From Gemmatimonadales bacterium (GTDB lineage Bacteria; Gemmatimonadota; Gemmatimonadetes; Gemmatimonadales; JACORV01), in NCBI GenBank assembly GCA_035502185.1, contig DATJUT010000015.1, forward strand, positions 93,316 through 157,315: DNA of 64,000 bases, in the 5' to 3' direction. Shown one piece after another: positions 18,846 through 27,766 of this stretch (within the stretch, counting starts at the first letter, position 1; each line of letters starts with the position of its first letter). The position numbers were made by a program, and so were the translations under genes. The notes beneath the pieces were generated by a model that saw only the letters and a program-made list of their open reading frames with translations, made no database searches and was not told the DNA's origin.

Positions 18846-19580
18846 GTGAGCACTCCGCTCCGCCTCAAGGAGATGACGCCGGACGAGGTCGCCCTCGCCA
18901 TCGCGGCGAACCCGCGCCTCATCGTGCCGGCCGGGACCTGCGAGCAGCACGGCCCGCACCTCCCGCTCGGCAGCGACGCGTTCATCGTCGAACGGCTCGC
19001 CGACGACCTCTCGGCCGAGTTCCGGATCGTGCGGGCCCCCACGATCGAGTACGGCGTGAACGCGGTCACGCCCGAGGTCCTGCCCGGCAGCGCGTCGGTG
19101 CGGCGCAAGACCCTGCGCCGCTGGCTCAACGATCTCCTGCAGGACTGGGAGGGGAGCGGCGTCGAGGAGTTCCTGGTGCTGACCGCGCACGGCCACGCAC
19201 CCCACCAGGAGGCGCTCGCGACCGTCGTGACGGTCCGCTCGCGCGTCCGCGTCGTCGACGTCTTCGCCATCGACCTGGCCGCCGTGGCCGATACCGCCGA
19301 GGGGCCCATCCACGGCGGGGAGATCGACACGTCGCTCATGCTCTACCTCGCGCCGCAGCTGGTGCGGATGGACCTCGCCCGCGACTGTATCTTGCCGGAG
19401 ACGGCGCGGCGGCGCTACCGCCGGGGCACGATGATGTACCTGCCTGCCGCCTCCCAGGGCACCATCGGCGCGCCCACGCGGGCCAGCGCCGAGGCCGGAC
19501 GGGCCATCTACGAGTTCATCCGGGACCGCATCGCCGAGCGGGTCCTCGGCCGGGCGCCGGCCGCCGAGGCGGTGCCGTGA
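18846..19580 (+). CDS. Creatininase/creatinine amidohydrolase family protein
   Basis: 244-aa metal-dependent amidohydrolase of the creatininase fold; members act on creatinine, formamides and cyclic imides or in mycofactocin and riboflavin-type pathways, so the substrate is open. Metal-site motifs are GTCEQHGPHLPLGSD (residues 28-42) and the C-terminal HGGEIDTSLML. GTG 18846 is chosen because the downstream ATG at 18873 abuts its own AAGGAG with no spacing. It lies divergent from the giant kinase with 15 bp between starts, and its stop overlaps the next gene start (GTGA). Confidence 0.9.
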   Translation: MSTPLRLKEMTPDEVALAIAANPRLIVPAGTCEQHGPHLPLGSDAFIVERLADDLSAEFRIVRAPTIEYGVNAVTPEVLPGSASVRRKTLRRWLNDLLQDWEGSGVEEFLVLTAHGHAPHQEALATVVTVRSRVRVVDVFAIDLAAVADTAEGPIHGGEIDTSLMLYLAPQLVRMDLARDCILPETARRRYRRGTMMYLPAASQGTIGAPTRASAEAGRAIYEFIRDRIAERVLGRAPAAEAVP

Positions 19581-20278
19581 GGGCGGGCCTCGTCCTCGCC
19601 GCCTGCGCCGCGCTGCTGCCGGGGCTCGCCCCGCCGGCCGCGCACGCCCAGGAGGTGCTCGATCAGGGCATCTTCCTGATCGCGCACGAGGACGCCGAGA
19701 TCGGCCGCGAGGAATTCGTCATCCAGGCCACCCCGGGCCGCCAGGGCCGACCGGGCATCCGCGCCGTGGCGACCGATCGCTACCGCGACCGCGAGGTCCG
19801 CCTCGCACTCGAGCTGACCAACGACCACGTGCCCGTCTCCTATCAGGCGGACGTGACCGTGGGCGGCCGGATCGCGGAGCGACTCAGCGGCCAGGCCGGC
19901 CGCGGCCGGTTCGCGGTCCGGATCGTCACGCAGACCGGCGAGGTCGTCCGCGAGTTCGCGGTTCCCGCCGGCGCGGTGGTCCTCGACGACGACGGCTTCG
20001 ACCAGTTCTACTTTCTGCCGCGGCCCGACGGCGACGCGCCGCGGCCGGTGAGCCTGCTGCGGCCCCGCCAGACCCGGGTCGAGGCCGGCGAGGTCCGCGG
20101 GGCCGGCGACGACACGCTGGTCGTGGGCGGCCACACGGCCCTCGCCCGGCGCTACGTGCTCACCCTCGCCGGCGGCGAGACGCGCGAGTTCTGGTTCTCG
20201 CCGACGGGCAGCCTGCTCAAGGTCGCCGTGCCTGCCAGGTCCATCACCGCCACGCGCCTGAGCCTGCCTCCGCGCTAG
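19577..20278 (+). CDS. Secreted beta-rich protein of unknown function
   Basis: 233 aa with a clear signal peptide cleaved after AAHAQ. The mature part is a run of short beta strands (GIFLIAHEDAEIGREEFVIQ, RYRDREVRLALELTNDHVPVSYQADVTV split over two hairpins, GRGRFAVRIVTQ, HTALARRYVLTLAG, TREFWFSPTGSLLKVAVP). The final strand pair resembles the DUF6134/DUF3108 type of periplasmic protein, where a phrase like W-F-sPtG-xLlkv recurs, but this is a weak resemblance. It is translationally coupled (GTGA overlap) to the creatininase-family gene. Confidence 0.75.
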   Translation: MRAGLVLAACAALLPGLAPPAAHAQEVLDQGIFLIAHEDAEIGREEFVIQATPGRQGRPGIRAVATDRYRDREVRLALELTNDHVPVSYQADVTVGGRIAERLSGQAGRGRFAVRIVTQTGEVVREFAVPAGAVVLDDDGFDQFYFLPRPDGDAPRPVSLLRPRQTRVEAGEVRGAGDDTLVVGGHTALARRYVLTLAGGETREFWFSPTGSLLKVAVPARSITATRLSLPPR

Positions 20279-20323
20279 CTGGGCCAATACGACAATTCGG
20301 CACGGGTTGCCGTGCTTCGATAC

Positions 20324-20351
20324 TTGACCACGGTCAACATCGGTCTAGGTT
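20324..20351 (+). promoter_or_regulatory. Putative promoter with palindromic operator for the efflux operon
   Basis: TTGACC (20324-20329) and TAGGTT (20346-20351) are separated by 16 bp and resemble a sigma-70 promoter. The -35 hexamer is half of a perfect palindrome, TTGACC-AC-GGTCAA (20324-20337), so a dimeric regulator could block or activate it. Just upstream GCACGG-GTTG-CCGTGC (20300-20315) forms a second small hairpin, perhaps ending the preceding transcript. Confidence 0.5.
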
Positions 20352-20448
20352 GCCCCGTAGCCCGTTCGGCCGCGGCGCGTAGAGGATGAAACTCGCGGTG
20401 ACGCCGTGACGTATGGGGCGCAGTGATAAGACCAATCCAGGGGCGAAC

Positions 20449-21816
20449 ATGCGGGCTCGACTGATTCTCGGATGGCTGGTGATTCTGACCATGGTGGCGG
20501 CGATCGGCTACGCGCAGGAGGCGCCGGCGCGGAAGCTGTCGTTGGCCGACGCGTTGGAGATCGCGCGGCAGAACAACCCGGCCTATCTGACCAAGGTGAG
20601 CGATCGGTATCCAGCGGCGGCCCAGGCCCTCAACTCGACCGTGTCGCTGTTCACGCCGACCGCGAGCGTCGGTGGCGGTTCCTCCTGGACGCAGGCCGGC
20701 CTCGTCAACCTTGGCTCCGGGCTCCAATACCCGTTGAATCGCACCCAGGCGTTGAGCTGGAACCTCAGCATCTTCTACCAGCTCTCCGGCAGCTCGATCG
20801 CGAACCGCGGCTACTACGCGGCCTCGCTGCGGGCGGCGGACCAGGACATTGCCGGCCAGCGCACCCTGCTCGAGACAGCCGTGAAGCAGGAGTACATCAA
20901 CCTGCTCGAGGCCCGGGCCCAGGCCGACCTGGCCCAGCACGTGGTGGCGCGGGCCCAGGAAGTGCTGAATCTGGCGCAGGCGCAGTACAACGTCGGCCAG
21001 AAGACGATGATCGACGTGCGGACGGCGCAGGTCGCCAAGGGCAATGCCGACGTCTCGTTGCTCCAGTCCCAGCAGAACGTCCAGAACGAGGTGCTCAAGC
21101 TCTACCAGTTGCTCGGCGTGCCTGCGCCCGAGCCGCCGAACGTGGTCCCGACGGACACGTTCCCCGTGGTCGAGCCCGCGTACAGCGAGGACTCGCTGGT
21201 GAATCTGGCGCTCCGGGAGAACCCGATCCTGCTTTCGTTTCGGGCGCGGGAGGGGGCGGCCAACTGGAACGTTCGAGGGGCGTACTCCTCGTACCTTCCG
21301 GCGCTGCAGTTCTCGGCCAGCTACGGCAAGTTCACCCAGCGGGTGTACACGCAGGCGGATTCGGGGACCGTGGTTCCTATGCCGTTTGGTCCCGACACCA
21401 TCGTCACCAAGACCACCGGGACCAATCCCTGGAACGTGCGGCTGGGCCTCTCGCTGCCGATCTTCGACGCATTCTCCCGTCACTCCCAGGTGTCGCAGGC
21501 GCGGGCGGCCCGCCAGGATCTCCAGTACTCCATCCGGCAGCAGGAGCTGCTGGTCCGGGAGAGCGTGAGCGCGGCGTACCTGGCGCTGCTGACGGCCTAC
21601 CGCACCATCGCGGTGCGGGCGAACAACCGCACGGCGGCGGACGAGGCGCTATCGCTGGCCACCGAGCGCTACCGGGTGGGCTCGGGCTCGATCATCGAGC
21701 TGCTGGACGCGCGCGTCGCGTCGGAGCAGGCCGGCGTCGACTACGTCACCTCCGTCTACGACTATCACAAGGCGATCGCCGCGCTGGAGCAGGCGGTCGG
21801 GCAGCCTCTTCGCTAG
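20449..21816 (+). CDS. TolC family outer-membrane efflux channel
   Basis: 455-aa outer-membrane factor with signal peptide cleaved near GYAQE. The two OEP repeats are visible: long helical stretches with the LxxALxxAxxxNP entry ([18 protein letters not shown]) and its counterpart in the second half ([30 protein letters not shown] in pieces). ATG 20449 is preceded by AGGGGCG at good spacing; a further in-frame ATG at 20413 would add 12 charged residues before the signal. First gene of a five-gene operon (18 bp to the adaptor), so it should form the exit duct of the MacAB-like pump. Confidence 0.94.
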   Translation: MRARLILGWLVILTMVAAIGYAQEAPARKLSLADALEIARQNNPAYLTKVSDRYPAAAQALNSTVSLFTPTASVGGGSSWTQAGLVNLGSGLQYPLNRTQALSWNLSIFYQLSGSSIANRGYYAASLRAADQDIAGQRTLLETAVKQEYINLLEARAQADLAQHVVARAQEVLNLAQAQYNVGQKTMIDVRTAQVAKGNADVSLLQSQQNVQNEVLKLYQLLGVPAPEPPNVVPTDTFPVVEPAYSEDSLVNLALRENPILLSFRAREGAANWNVRGAYSSYLPALQFSASYGKFTQRVYTQADSGTVVPMPFGPDTIVTKTTGTNPWNVRLGLSLPIFDAFSRHSQVSQARAARQDLQYSIRQQELLVRESVSAAYLALLTAYRTIAVRANNRTAADEALSLATERYRVGSGSIIELLDARVASEQAGVDYVTSVYDYHKAIAALEQAVGQPLR

Positions 21817-21834
21817 GAGATCGGACCGGAAGCC

Positions 21835-23166
21835 ATGAGCACTCGCGGGAAAGTCGTCCTCATCGTCGGCGGCGTCATCGTCCTCGCCGGCTTCGTCTCG
21901 CTCGGCGTCTCCAAGCGCCGCCAGCCGGCGGTCGACGTGAAGCTCGAGAGGGTCGCCCGGCGCGACCTGGTCTCGATCGTCACGGCGAGCGGGAAGATCG
22001 AGCCCGAGCAGTCGGTGGACATCCTGTCCGACATCATGGGGCGCATCGTCTACCTGCCGCTGCAGGAAGGCAACTTCGTGCAGCGCGGCCAGATCCTGGT
22101 GAAGCTCGACACCGCGACCTACGCCGCTGCGGTCGAGCAGGCCCAGGCCGGGGTCGCCTCCGCGCGGGCCAACGTGGCCCAGGCGCAAGCCAACCTCGAC
22201 CAGGCGCAGCGCGCCTACAACCGGGCGCGGGACGTCCGGGCGCAGAATGCGCAGCTCATCTCCGAGGAGGCGCTCGAGCAGGCGCAGACCGCGCAGGCGG
22301 TGGCGGCCGCGAACCTCGACGCGTCGCAGCGGGCGGTGGAGCAGGCGGTCGCGAGCCTGCGCAACGCCCGGGACCAGCTCAGCAAGACGATCATCGCCTC
22401 CCCGCTCTCCGGCCAGGTGACGCGCCTGGCGGTGAAGCTGGGCGAGGTCGCGGTGCCCGGCACCTTCTCGCGCGAGACCGGGCTGCTGATGACCGTGTCG
22501 GACATGTCGGTCATCGAGGCGCGCGTCAACGTGGACGAGACGGACGTGGTCCGCATCAAGCTCGGCGACTCGGCGCAGGTCTCCATCGACGCGTTCCCGG
22601 ACACGACCTTCAGCGGGCACGTGACCAAGATCGCGAACTCGTCGGTCGCGGGGGCGAGTGCGTCGACCAGCGGGCTGGTGACCGCGGCGCAGGCGGTGGA
22701 CTTCGAGGTGCGAGTGACGCTGGACCACCCGCCGAAGGGGCTGCGGCCCGATCTCTCGGCCACGGCGAACATCATCACCGACACGCGCAAGCAGGCGCTT
22801 TCGGTGCCGATCATCGCGCTGACCGTGCGCGAGCCGACGGCGGACACGACGCACCCCGCGCCGGCGGGCGGGACGGCGGTCGCCCAGAACGCGCCGCGCT
22901 ACCAGGTGTCGCAGGACACCTCGCAGGCGCACCGCGCCAAGGAGGCCGAGGGCGTGTTCGTGGTGGACACGGTCACGCACGTCGCCCACTTCACACCGGT
23001 GAAGGTCGGGATCGCGGGCGACGAGTACTTCGAGTTGCTGAGCGGCCTCAAGGGCGGCGAGACGATCGTCGCCGGCAGCTACGCGGCCATCAAGGACCTC
23101 AAGGACGGCAGCCGGGTGAAGGGGCAGGTGCCGGCGGCCGGCGCGCGCCGAGCGAAGGCTCCGTGA
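21835..23166 (+). CDS. MacA/HlyD-type periplasmic adaptor subunit
   Basis: 443 aa with one N-terminal membrane span ([20 protein letters not shown]). The split lipoyl domain ([20 protein letters not shown] near 65-84 and [17 protein letters not shown] near 190-206) flanks an alpha-helical hairpin of about 100 residues rich in Ala/Gln heptads ([20 protein letters not shown]). Beta-barrel and membrane-proximal domains follow, with an extra Pro/Thr-rich linker near 330-360. It would connect the ABC permeases to the TolC channel. Its stop overlaps the GTG of the ATPase gene. Confidence 0.94.
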   Translation: MSTRGKVVLIVGGVIVLAGFVSLGVSKRRQPAVDVKLERVARRDLVSIVTASGKIEPEQSVDILSDIMGRIVYLPLQEGNFVQRGQILVKLDTATYAAAVEQAQAGVASARANVAQAQANLDQAQRAYNRARDVRAQNAQLISEEALEQAQTAQAVAAANLDASQRAVEQAVASLRNARDQLSKTIIASPLSGQVTRLAVKLGEVAVPGTFSRETGLLMTVSDMSVIEARVNVDETDVVRIKLGDSAQVSIDAFPDTTFSGHVTKIANSSVAGASASTSGLVTAAQAVDFEVRVTLDHPPKGLRPDLSATANIITDTRKQALSVPIIALTVREPTADTTHPAPAGGTAVAQNAPRYQVSQDTSQAHRAKEAEGVFVVDTVTHVAHFTPVKVGIAGDEYFELLSGLKGGETIVAGSYAAIKDLKDGSRVKGQVPAAGARRAKAP

Positions 23167-23858
23167 GCGAGCCCGTCATCCGCACGGTCGGTCTGACGCG
23201 CGATTACCCGATGGGTGGCGAGACCGTGCGCGCCCTGCGGGGCGTGGACCTCGAGATCCAGCCCAACGAGTACGTCGCCATCATGGGGCCCTCGGGCTCC
23301 GGCAAGTCCACCCTGATGAACCTGATCGGCTGCCTCGACACGCCGACGTCAGGCCAGTACTGGCTGGCGGGCACCGAGGTGTCGCGGATGACCGACGACG
23401 AGCTGGCGCGGGTCCGCAACCGCCAGATCGGGTTCGTGTTCCAGACCTTCAACCTGCTGCCGCGCGCCACGGCGCTGCACAACGTGGAGCTGCCGCTGGT
23501 CTACGCCGGCCTGCCCGCGCGCGAGCGCCGCCGCCAGGCCGAGCAGGCGCTGGCGTCGGTCGGCCTCGGCGACCGGATGGAGCATCGGCCGGCCGAGCTG
23601 TCGGGCGGCCAGCGCCAGCGGGTGGCCATCGCGCGGGCGCTGGTCACGGAGCCGAGCATCATTCTCGCGGACGAGCCGACGGGCAACCTCGACTCGACGA
23701 CCAGCGAAGAGATCATGAAGATCCTCGAGGAGCTGCACCGCACCCGGGGCCAGACCATCGTGATGGTCACCCACGAGGCGGACATCGCGCGGCACGCCGA
23801 GCGGGTGGTCACGCTCCACGACGGCGTGGTCTCGTCCGACCGGCTCAAGGCGGCCTAG
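23163..23858 (+). CDS. ABC transporter ATP-binding protein (MacB/LolD type)
   Basis: 231 aa from GTG 23163 ([19 protein letters not shown]). Walker [10 protein letters not shown] (near residue 41), Q-loop [17 protein letters not shown], signature [15 protein letters not shown], Walker [13 protein letters not shown] and the H-loop VTHE are all intact, so it should be catalytically active. It matches the MacB/LolD/FtsE class that powers mechanotransmission permeases rather than importers. The GTG overlaps the adaptor stop (GTGA) and the first permease begins six bases after its end. Confidence 0.96.
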   Translation: MSEPVIRTVGLTRDYPMGGETVRALRGVDLEIQPNEYVAIMGPSGSGKSTLMNLIGCLDTPTSGQYWLAGTEVSRMTDDELARVRNRQIGFVFQTFNLLPRATALHNVELPLVYAGLPARERRRQAEQALASVGLGDRMEHRPAELSGGQRQRVAIARALVTEPSIILADEPTGNLDSTTSEEIMKILEELHRTRGQTIVMVTHEADIARHAERVVTLHDGVVSSDRLKAA

Positions 23859-23864
23859 CCGGCG

Positions 23865-25106
23865 ATGCCGATCTACGAGGCGGTCATGCTGGCGCTGGGC
23901 ACGATCCGCGCGCAGAAGCTCAAGAGCTTCTTCTCACTGATCGGCGCGTTCATCGGCGTGATGTTCCTGATCGCGGTCGTCTCGATCGTGAAGGGCATGG
24001 ACAAGTACGTGCAGGAGGACTTCGCCGCCAAGATCTTCGGCATCAACACCTTCACGGTGAACCGGCGGCCCGGGGTGCAGTTCGGGAACCCGGGCGACGC
24101 GACCCGGCGCGCCTGGCGGCGTCGGCCGCAGCTGTACGAGGACGACTTCCACGCCATCCGCGCCGCTCTGCCGTCGGACTACCTGGTGGCCATCGAGAGC
24201 TCGAACCAGGCCGAGGGGGTCGTCGGCACCAAGCACTCCGCCTACATCCAGGTCTCCGGGGTGTCCGAGGACCTGTTCAAGATCCGCGACTACCGCATCG
24301 CCGACGGGCGGATCTTCACGCCCGAGGAGATCAACCACTCGGCCAACGTGGTGGTGATCGGCACGGACGTCGCCGACAGCTTCTTCACGGGGGAGGACCC
24401 GGTCGGCAGGACCATCCGCATCGCGGGCTTCCCCTACACCGTCATCGGGGTGGTGGAAAAGCAGGGGAACGTCTTCGGGTTCTCGCTCGATCGCTTCGCC
24501 ATCGCGCCGTACACGTCCGAGATCAAGAAGGTGGTCAACCCGCACAAGGTGGTGGACGGCATCATCGTGAAGGCGCAGAGCGACGCGATGATGAAGGCCG
24601 CGATGGACAGGGTCGAGGGCCTGATGCGCAGCCGTCACCACCTGCGGCCCCAGGAGGACGACGACTTCCACCTCGACACCCAGGAAGACGTGCTCAGCTT
24701 CTGGGCCAAGATCTCCAAGGTGCTGTACACCGCGCTGCCGCTCCTGGTGGGCGTGTCGCTGGTGGTGGGCGGCATCGTGATCATGAACATCATGCTGATG
24801 GCGGTCGCGGAGCGCACCCGGGAGATCGGGGTCCGCAAGTCGCTCGGCGCGCGGCGCCGCGACATTCTGGCCCAGTTCCTGGTCGAGGCGGCGACCCTCT
24901 CGACCACCGGCGCCGCCCTCGGCATCCTCGCCGGCCTCGGCCTGGCGCGGCTGGTCAAGGCCGTCTCACCGCTGCCGATGGGCGTCTCGCCCCTGTCCAT
25001 CGTGCTCGGCATCGCCCTCGGCATCGGCGTCGGGGTGATCGCGGGCGTGTATCCCGCGAGCCGGGCCGCCAAACTCGACCCCGTCGCGGCACTGAGGTTC
25101 GAATGA
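23865..25106 (+). CDS. FtsX/MacB-type ABC transporter permease (first)
   Basis: 413 aa with the MacB topology: one N-terminal span (KLKSFFSLIGAFIGVMFLIAVVSIV), a large periplasmic MacB_PCD-like domain (about 50-270) and three C-terminal spans starting LLVGVSLVVGGIVIMNIMLM. The coupling-helix motif ERTREIGVRKSLGARRRDILAQFLVEA after the second span is diagnostic. The nucleotide-binding domain is a separate protein, unlike E. coli MacB. Its stop overlaps the second permease start (ATGA), suggesting heterodimer assembly. Confidence 0.95.
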   Translation: MPIYEAVMLALGTIRAQKLKSFFSLIGAFIGVMFLIAVVSIVKGMDKYVQEDFAAKIFGINTFTVNRRPGVQFGNPGDATRRAWRRRPQLYEDDFHAIRAALPSDYLVAIESSNQAEGVVGTKHSAYIQVSGVSEDLFKIRDYRIADGRIFTPEEINHSANVVVIGTDVADSFFTGEDPVGRTIRIAGFPYTVIGVVEKQGNVFGFSLDRFAIAPYTSEIKKVVNPHKVVDGIIVKAQSDAMMKAAMDRVEGLMRSRHHLRPQEDDDFHLDTQEDVLSFWAKISKVLYTALPLLVGVSLVVGGIVIMNIMLMAVAERTREIGVRKSLGARRRDILAQFLVEAATLSTTGAALGILAGLGLARLVKAVSPLPMGVSPLSIVLGIALGIGVGVIAGVYPASRAAKLDPVAALRFE

Positions 25107-26359
25107 CGTCTTCGCGGACCACCTCGGTCGTCACGACGCTGCTCGAGGGCATCGGGATCGCGCTCGACTCGCTCCGGGCCAGCAAGACCCGCGCGGCCCT
25201 GACCATCGTCGGCATCGCGATCGGCGTGATGGTGGTGATGGGGATGTCCGCCGCCGTGAAGGGCATCAACACCAGCTTCGAGAGCGCGATCGCTCAGCTG
25301 GGCCCCAAGACCTTCTTCGTGTTCCGCTACTTCCAGGGCGGCATCCAGATGGGCGGCGACCGCAACGCGCCCTGGCGGCACTACCCGCCGATCAGCCAGG
25401 ACGAGGCCAAGCTCATCGCCCGGTTGCCGACCGTCAAGGCCGTGATCATGTCGGAGGGCCGCCAGGCGACCGTCCAGGCGGGCAGCGAGAGCGAGGACAA
25501 CGTCCAGATCCAGGGCGACGGCGCGAGCTGGCCGCGGGTGTCGGGCGGCGACCTCACGGCCGGGCGCTCCTACACGGACATCGAGGACGCGGCGGGCGAC
25601 AAGGTCGTGGTCGTCAACACCAAGCTCGCGGTGCGCTTCTTCGCCCAGCTCGACCCGACCGGCCACACCCTCAAGATCTACGGCCAGGAGTTCAAGATCA
25701 TCGGCGTGTACGAGCCACCGCCCAACCTGTTCGGCGGCGGCAACGACTACATCGTGATCATGCCCTGGGTCACCTTCCACCGCTACATGAACGTCAACTG
25801 GGGATGGGCGAACCTGGCGGTCATGCCCACGGACGAGGCCACCGTGCAGGACGCGATGGACGACGTCACGTCGGCGCTGCGGCGGGAGCGCGGCCTGCGG
25901 CCGGGCTACGAGAACACGTTCTCCGTGGTCACGCAGGACAAGTTCCTCGACATCTGGGGCAAGCTCACCGGTGTCTTCTTCGTGGTGATGATCGCCCTCT
26001 CGGGCGTGGGCCTGATGGTGGGCGGGGTGGGCGTGGTGGCGGTGATGATGATCAGCGTCACCGAGCGCACGCGGGAGATCGGCGTGCGCAAGGCGCTCGG
26101 CGCCACCCAGGGCGAGATCCTGTGGCAGTTCCTGGTGGAAGCCGCGACGCTGACGCTGATCGGCGGCGCGGTCGGGATGCTGCTGGGCGGCGGCCTGGCG
26201 TACGCGGTCGCGCATTTCTCGCCGATCCCGGCCCGGGTACCGCCGCTGTCCATCGTGGCGGCGCTTGGCGCCTCGGTCATCACCGGCATCGTGTTCGGCA
26301 TCGTGCCGGCCCAGCGAGCGGCGAGGATGGATCCGGTGGAGGCGCTGCGGTACGAATGA
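25103..26359 (+). CDS. FtsX/MacB-type ABC transporter permease (second)
   Basis: 418-aa paralogue of the preceding gene with the same plan: an N-terminal span (TRAALTIVGIAIGVMVVMGMSAAV), a periplasmic domain and three C-terminal spans, with the motif ERTREIGVRKALGATQGEILWQFLVEA. Both permeases end in a short hydrophilic tail (PVEALRYE here, PVAALRFE in the first). Together with the ATPase, adaptor and TolC protein it completes a MacAB-TolC-like exporter; the cargo (macrolide, peptide, lipid or siderophore) is not indicated. Its stop codon touches the GTGAGNN repeat at 26358. Confidence 0.95.
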   Translation: MTSSRTTSVVTTLLEGIGIALDSLRASKTRAALTIVGIAIGVMVVMGMSAAVKGINTSFESAIAQLGPKTFFVFRYFQGGIQMGGDRNAPWRHYPPISQDEAKLIARLPTVKAVIMSEGRQATVQAGSESEDNVQIQGDGASWPRVSGGDLTAGRSYTDIEDAAGDKVVVVNTKLAVRFFAQLDPTGHTLKIYGQEFKIIGVYEPPPNLFGGGNDYIVIMPWVTFHRYMNVNWGWANLAVMPTDEATVQDAMDDVTSALRRERGLRPGYENTFSVVTQDKFLDIWGKLTGVFFVVMIALSGVGLMVGGVGVVAVMMISVTERTREIGVRKALGATQGEILWQFLVEAATLTLIGGAVGMLLGGGLAYAVAHFSPIPARVPPLSIVAALGASVITGIVFGIVPAQRAARMDPVEALRYE

Positions 26360-26536
26360 AGCGTGAGCAGTGAGCGGTGAGGGGTGAGAGGTTCAGGTGA
26401 GAAGTAAGAGGCAGGGACGTGAGAGGTGAGAGGACGGAGGCGTGAGGGAGATCCTCTCACGCCTTCGCTCGTCTCACGCCTTTCCACTTCTCACTTCTCA
26501 CGTTAACGTCTCACCACTCACCCCTCACCTCTCACC
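26358..26536. repeat. Heptanucleotide hairpin repeat, GTGAGNN class (copy A)
   Basis: The left arm (26358-26450) is built of 7-nt units such as GCGTGAG, CAGTGAG, CGGTGAG, GGGTGAG. The right arm (26452-26536) is the complementary kind (CTCACGCC, CTTCTCA, CACCTCTCACC). Reverse-complementing the right arm gives an imperfect match to the left over about 85 bases, with a centre GGCGTGAG-GGAGATC-CTCTCACGCC. Its first nine bases are GAAGCGTGA. Positions 26377-26430 match copy D (48618-48671) at 48 of 54 bases without gaps. It fills the entire gap between the ABC permease and bshB1. Confidence 0.9.
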
Positions 26537-26545
26537 GGACCGCGT

Positions 26546-27262
26546 ATGCACCTCGATGTCCTCGCGATAGCGGCTCACCCGGACGACGCCGAGCTCACCT
26601 GCGGCGGCACGCTCGCCAAGGCAGTCCGGCAGGGGCATCGCGCCGGCATCCTCGACCTCGTGGCCGGCGAGAGCGGCACCAGCGGCTCGGCGGCCGTGCG
26701 GCTCGGGGAGGCCGCGCGGGCCGCCAGGGCGCTCGGCCTCCACGCCCGCGAGAACGCCGGCCTCGCGGACGCGCACCTCCACAACACCGACCAGGCGCGG
26801 CGGGTCGTGGTCGAGTGGATCCGGCGCTTCCGCCCGCGGACCGTCATCCTCCCCTTCCCCGTCGGCCGGCACCCGGACCACCGGATCGCCTCCGAGCTCG
26901 CCCGCGACGCCTGCTACCTCGCCGGCCTCGCGCGCTACGACGCAGCCGGGCGCGCCTGGCGGCCGCGCAAGATCCTCTACGCCCTCGCCTACCGCGAGGA
27001 CCCCGTGAAACCCACGTTCGTGGTGGACATCTCGAGCACGTTCGCGGCGAAGATGCGCGCCATCCACTGCTACAAGTCGCAGTTCGACGGCACCGGCTCG
27101 GCCGGGGAGATCTTCCCGACGGGCCAGCCACTCTACGAGCTGATCGAGACTCAGTCGGCGCACTACGGCTCCCTCATCCGGACCCGCTATGGCGAGCCGT
27201 TCTTCACCCAGGAAACGGTCCGGGTGGACGACGTGGTGGAGTTGGGAGTGCGGTCGATGTGA
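26546..27262 (+). CDS. bshB1: Bacillithiol biosynthesis deacetylase BshB1
   Basis: 238-aa zinc-dependent PIG-L/LmbE-family deacetylase predicted to remove acetyl from GlcNAc-malate in bacillithiol synthesis. The zinc and catalytic motif AHPDDAEL sits at residues 10-17 and the second ligand in VGRHPDHR near 111. YKSQF near 177 and the C-terminal ESQ-like region (IETQSAHYGSLIRTRYGEPF) match BshB1 rather than general LmbE proteins. bshA and bshC are not in the window. No Shine-Dalgarno is evident before ATG 26546; the repeat ends ten bases upstream. Confidence 0.93.
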   Translation: MHLDVLAIAAHPDDAELTCGGTLAKAVRQGHRAGILDLVAGESGTSGSAAVRLGEAARAARALGLHARENAGLADAHLHNTDQARRVVVEWIRRFRPRTVILPFPVGRHPDHRIASELARDACYLAGLARYDAAGRAWRPRKILYALAYREDPVKPTFVVDISSTFAAKMRAIHCYKSQFDGTGSAGEIFPTGQPLYELIETQSAHYGSLIRTRYGEPFFTQETVRVDDVVELGVRSM

Positions 27263-27267
27263 ACGGT

Positions 27268-27328
27268 GAAGCGTGAGAGGTGAGAGGGTGAGAGGTGAGA
27301 GGCTGAGGTGAGAGGTGGGCAGTGAGGG
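27268..27328. repeat. GTGAGNN heptad array, left arm of composite element (copy B)
   Basis: Begins with GAAGCGTGA six bases after the bshB1 stop and continues as degenerate GTGAGAG heptads (GTGAGAG, GTGAGAG, GGTGAGA, GGTGAGAG). It is complementary in type to the array at 27767-27943, on the other side of the four-helix-bundle gene. Confidence 0.88.
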
Positions 27329-27336
27329 ACTCGCTG

Positions 27337-27708
27337 TCAGCCCCGCGATCTACCGCCTGCCGTAGCCTGTAGCAGGCCCCGAAGCAGCGCGCGCACGTGC
27401 TGCGTGCGCCGGAGAAGGTCCGCCGCCAGCTGCCCCGGCACACCGCCGGTCCGTTCCGCCAGCCACAAATGGCTCTCCAGCTCCGCCGCCGAGCCCCGCG
27501 CCACCCTGAGGAACCGGGCACCGTCTTTGCCGAACCCCCGGCCGTACGCCTCGGCGATATTGGCGGGTATCGACTCGGCAGCCCGCGCGATCTGGTCCGC
27601 TGCAGCCGGCGTGCCGAAGCCGCTCATCCGCCGTGCGGCGTCGATCGCTCCCTGCGCCAGCTGAGCAGACTCCCGCCAGACGACCAGGTCCCCGAGATCG
27701 CCAGCCAT
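27337..27708 (-). CDS. Four-helix-bundle protein, 23S rRNA intervening-sequence family
   Basis: 123 aa from ATG 27708 (MAGDLGDLVVWRESAQLAQG). The family hallmarks are all present: DLVVWRESAQLA for the first helix, QIARAAESIPANIAEAYGRG for the second, FLRVARGSAAELESHLWLAERTG for the third, and a terminal amphipathic helix. The fold is a pentamer-forming bundle also used by the Avd accessory proteins of diversity-generating retroelements. Members are often encoded in 23S rRNA intervening sequences; their function is unknown. Here it lies opposite to its neighbours between inverted heptad arrays. No Shine-Dalgarno is visible; an in-frame ATG at 27789 would add 27 residues read from the repeat. 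Confidence 0.9.
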   Translation of the reverse strand: MAGDLGDLVVWRESAQLAQGAIDAARRMSGFGTPAAADQIARAAESIPANIAEAYGRGFGKDGARFLRVARGSAAELESHLWLAERTGGVPGQLAADLLRRTQHVRALLRGLLQATAGGRSRG

Positions 27709-27766
27709 GCCGGAAATCTGTGCGCGCAGTCCCAAGACCCGGGATCGATTTCGCGCCCTGATGACC

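Noticed and set aside
27337-27708. Avd gene of a diversity-generating retroelement
   Set aside because: The fold family is related, but no reverse transcriptase, template repeat or variable repeat is found in the window.
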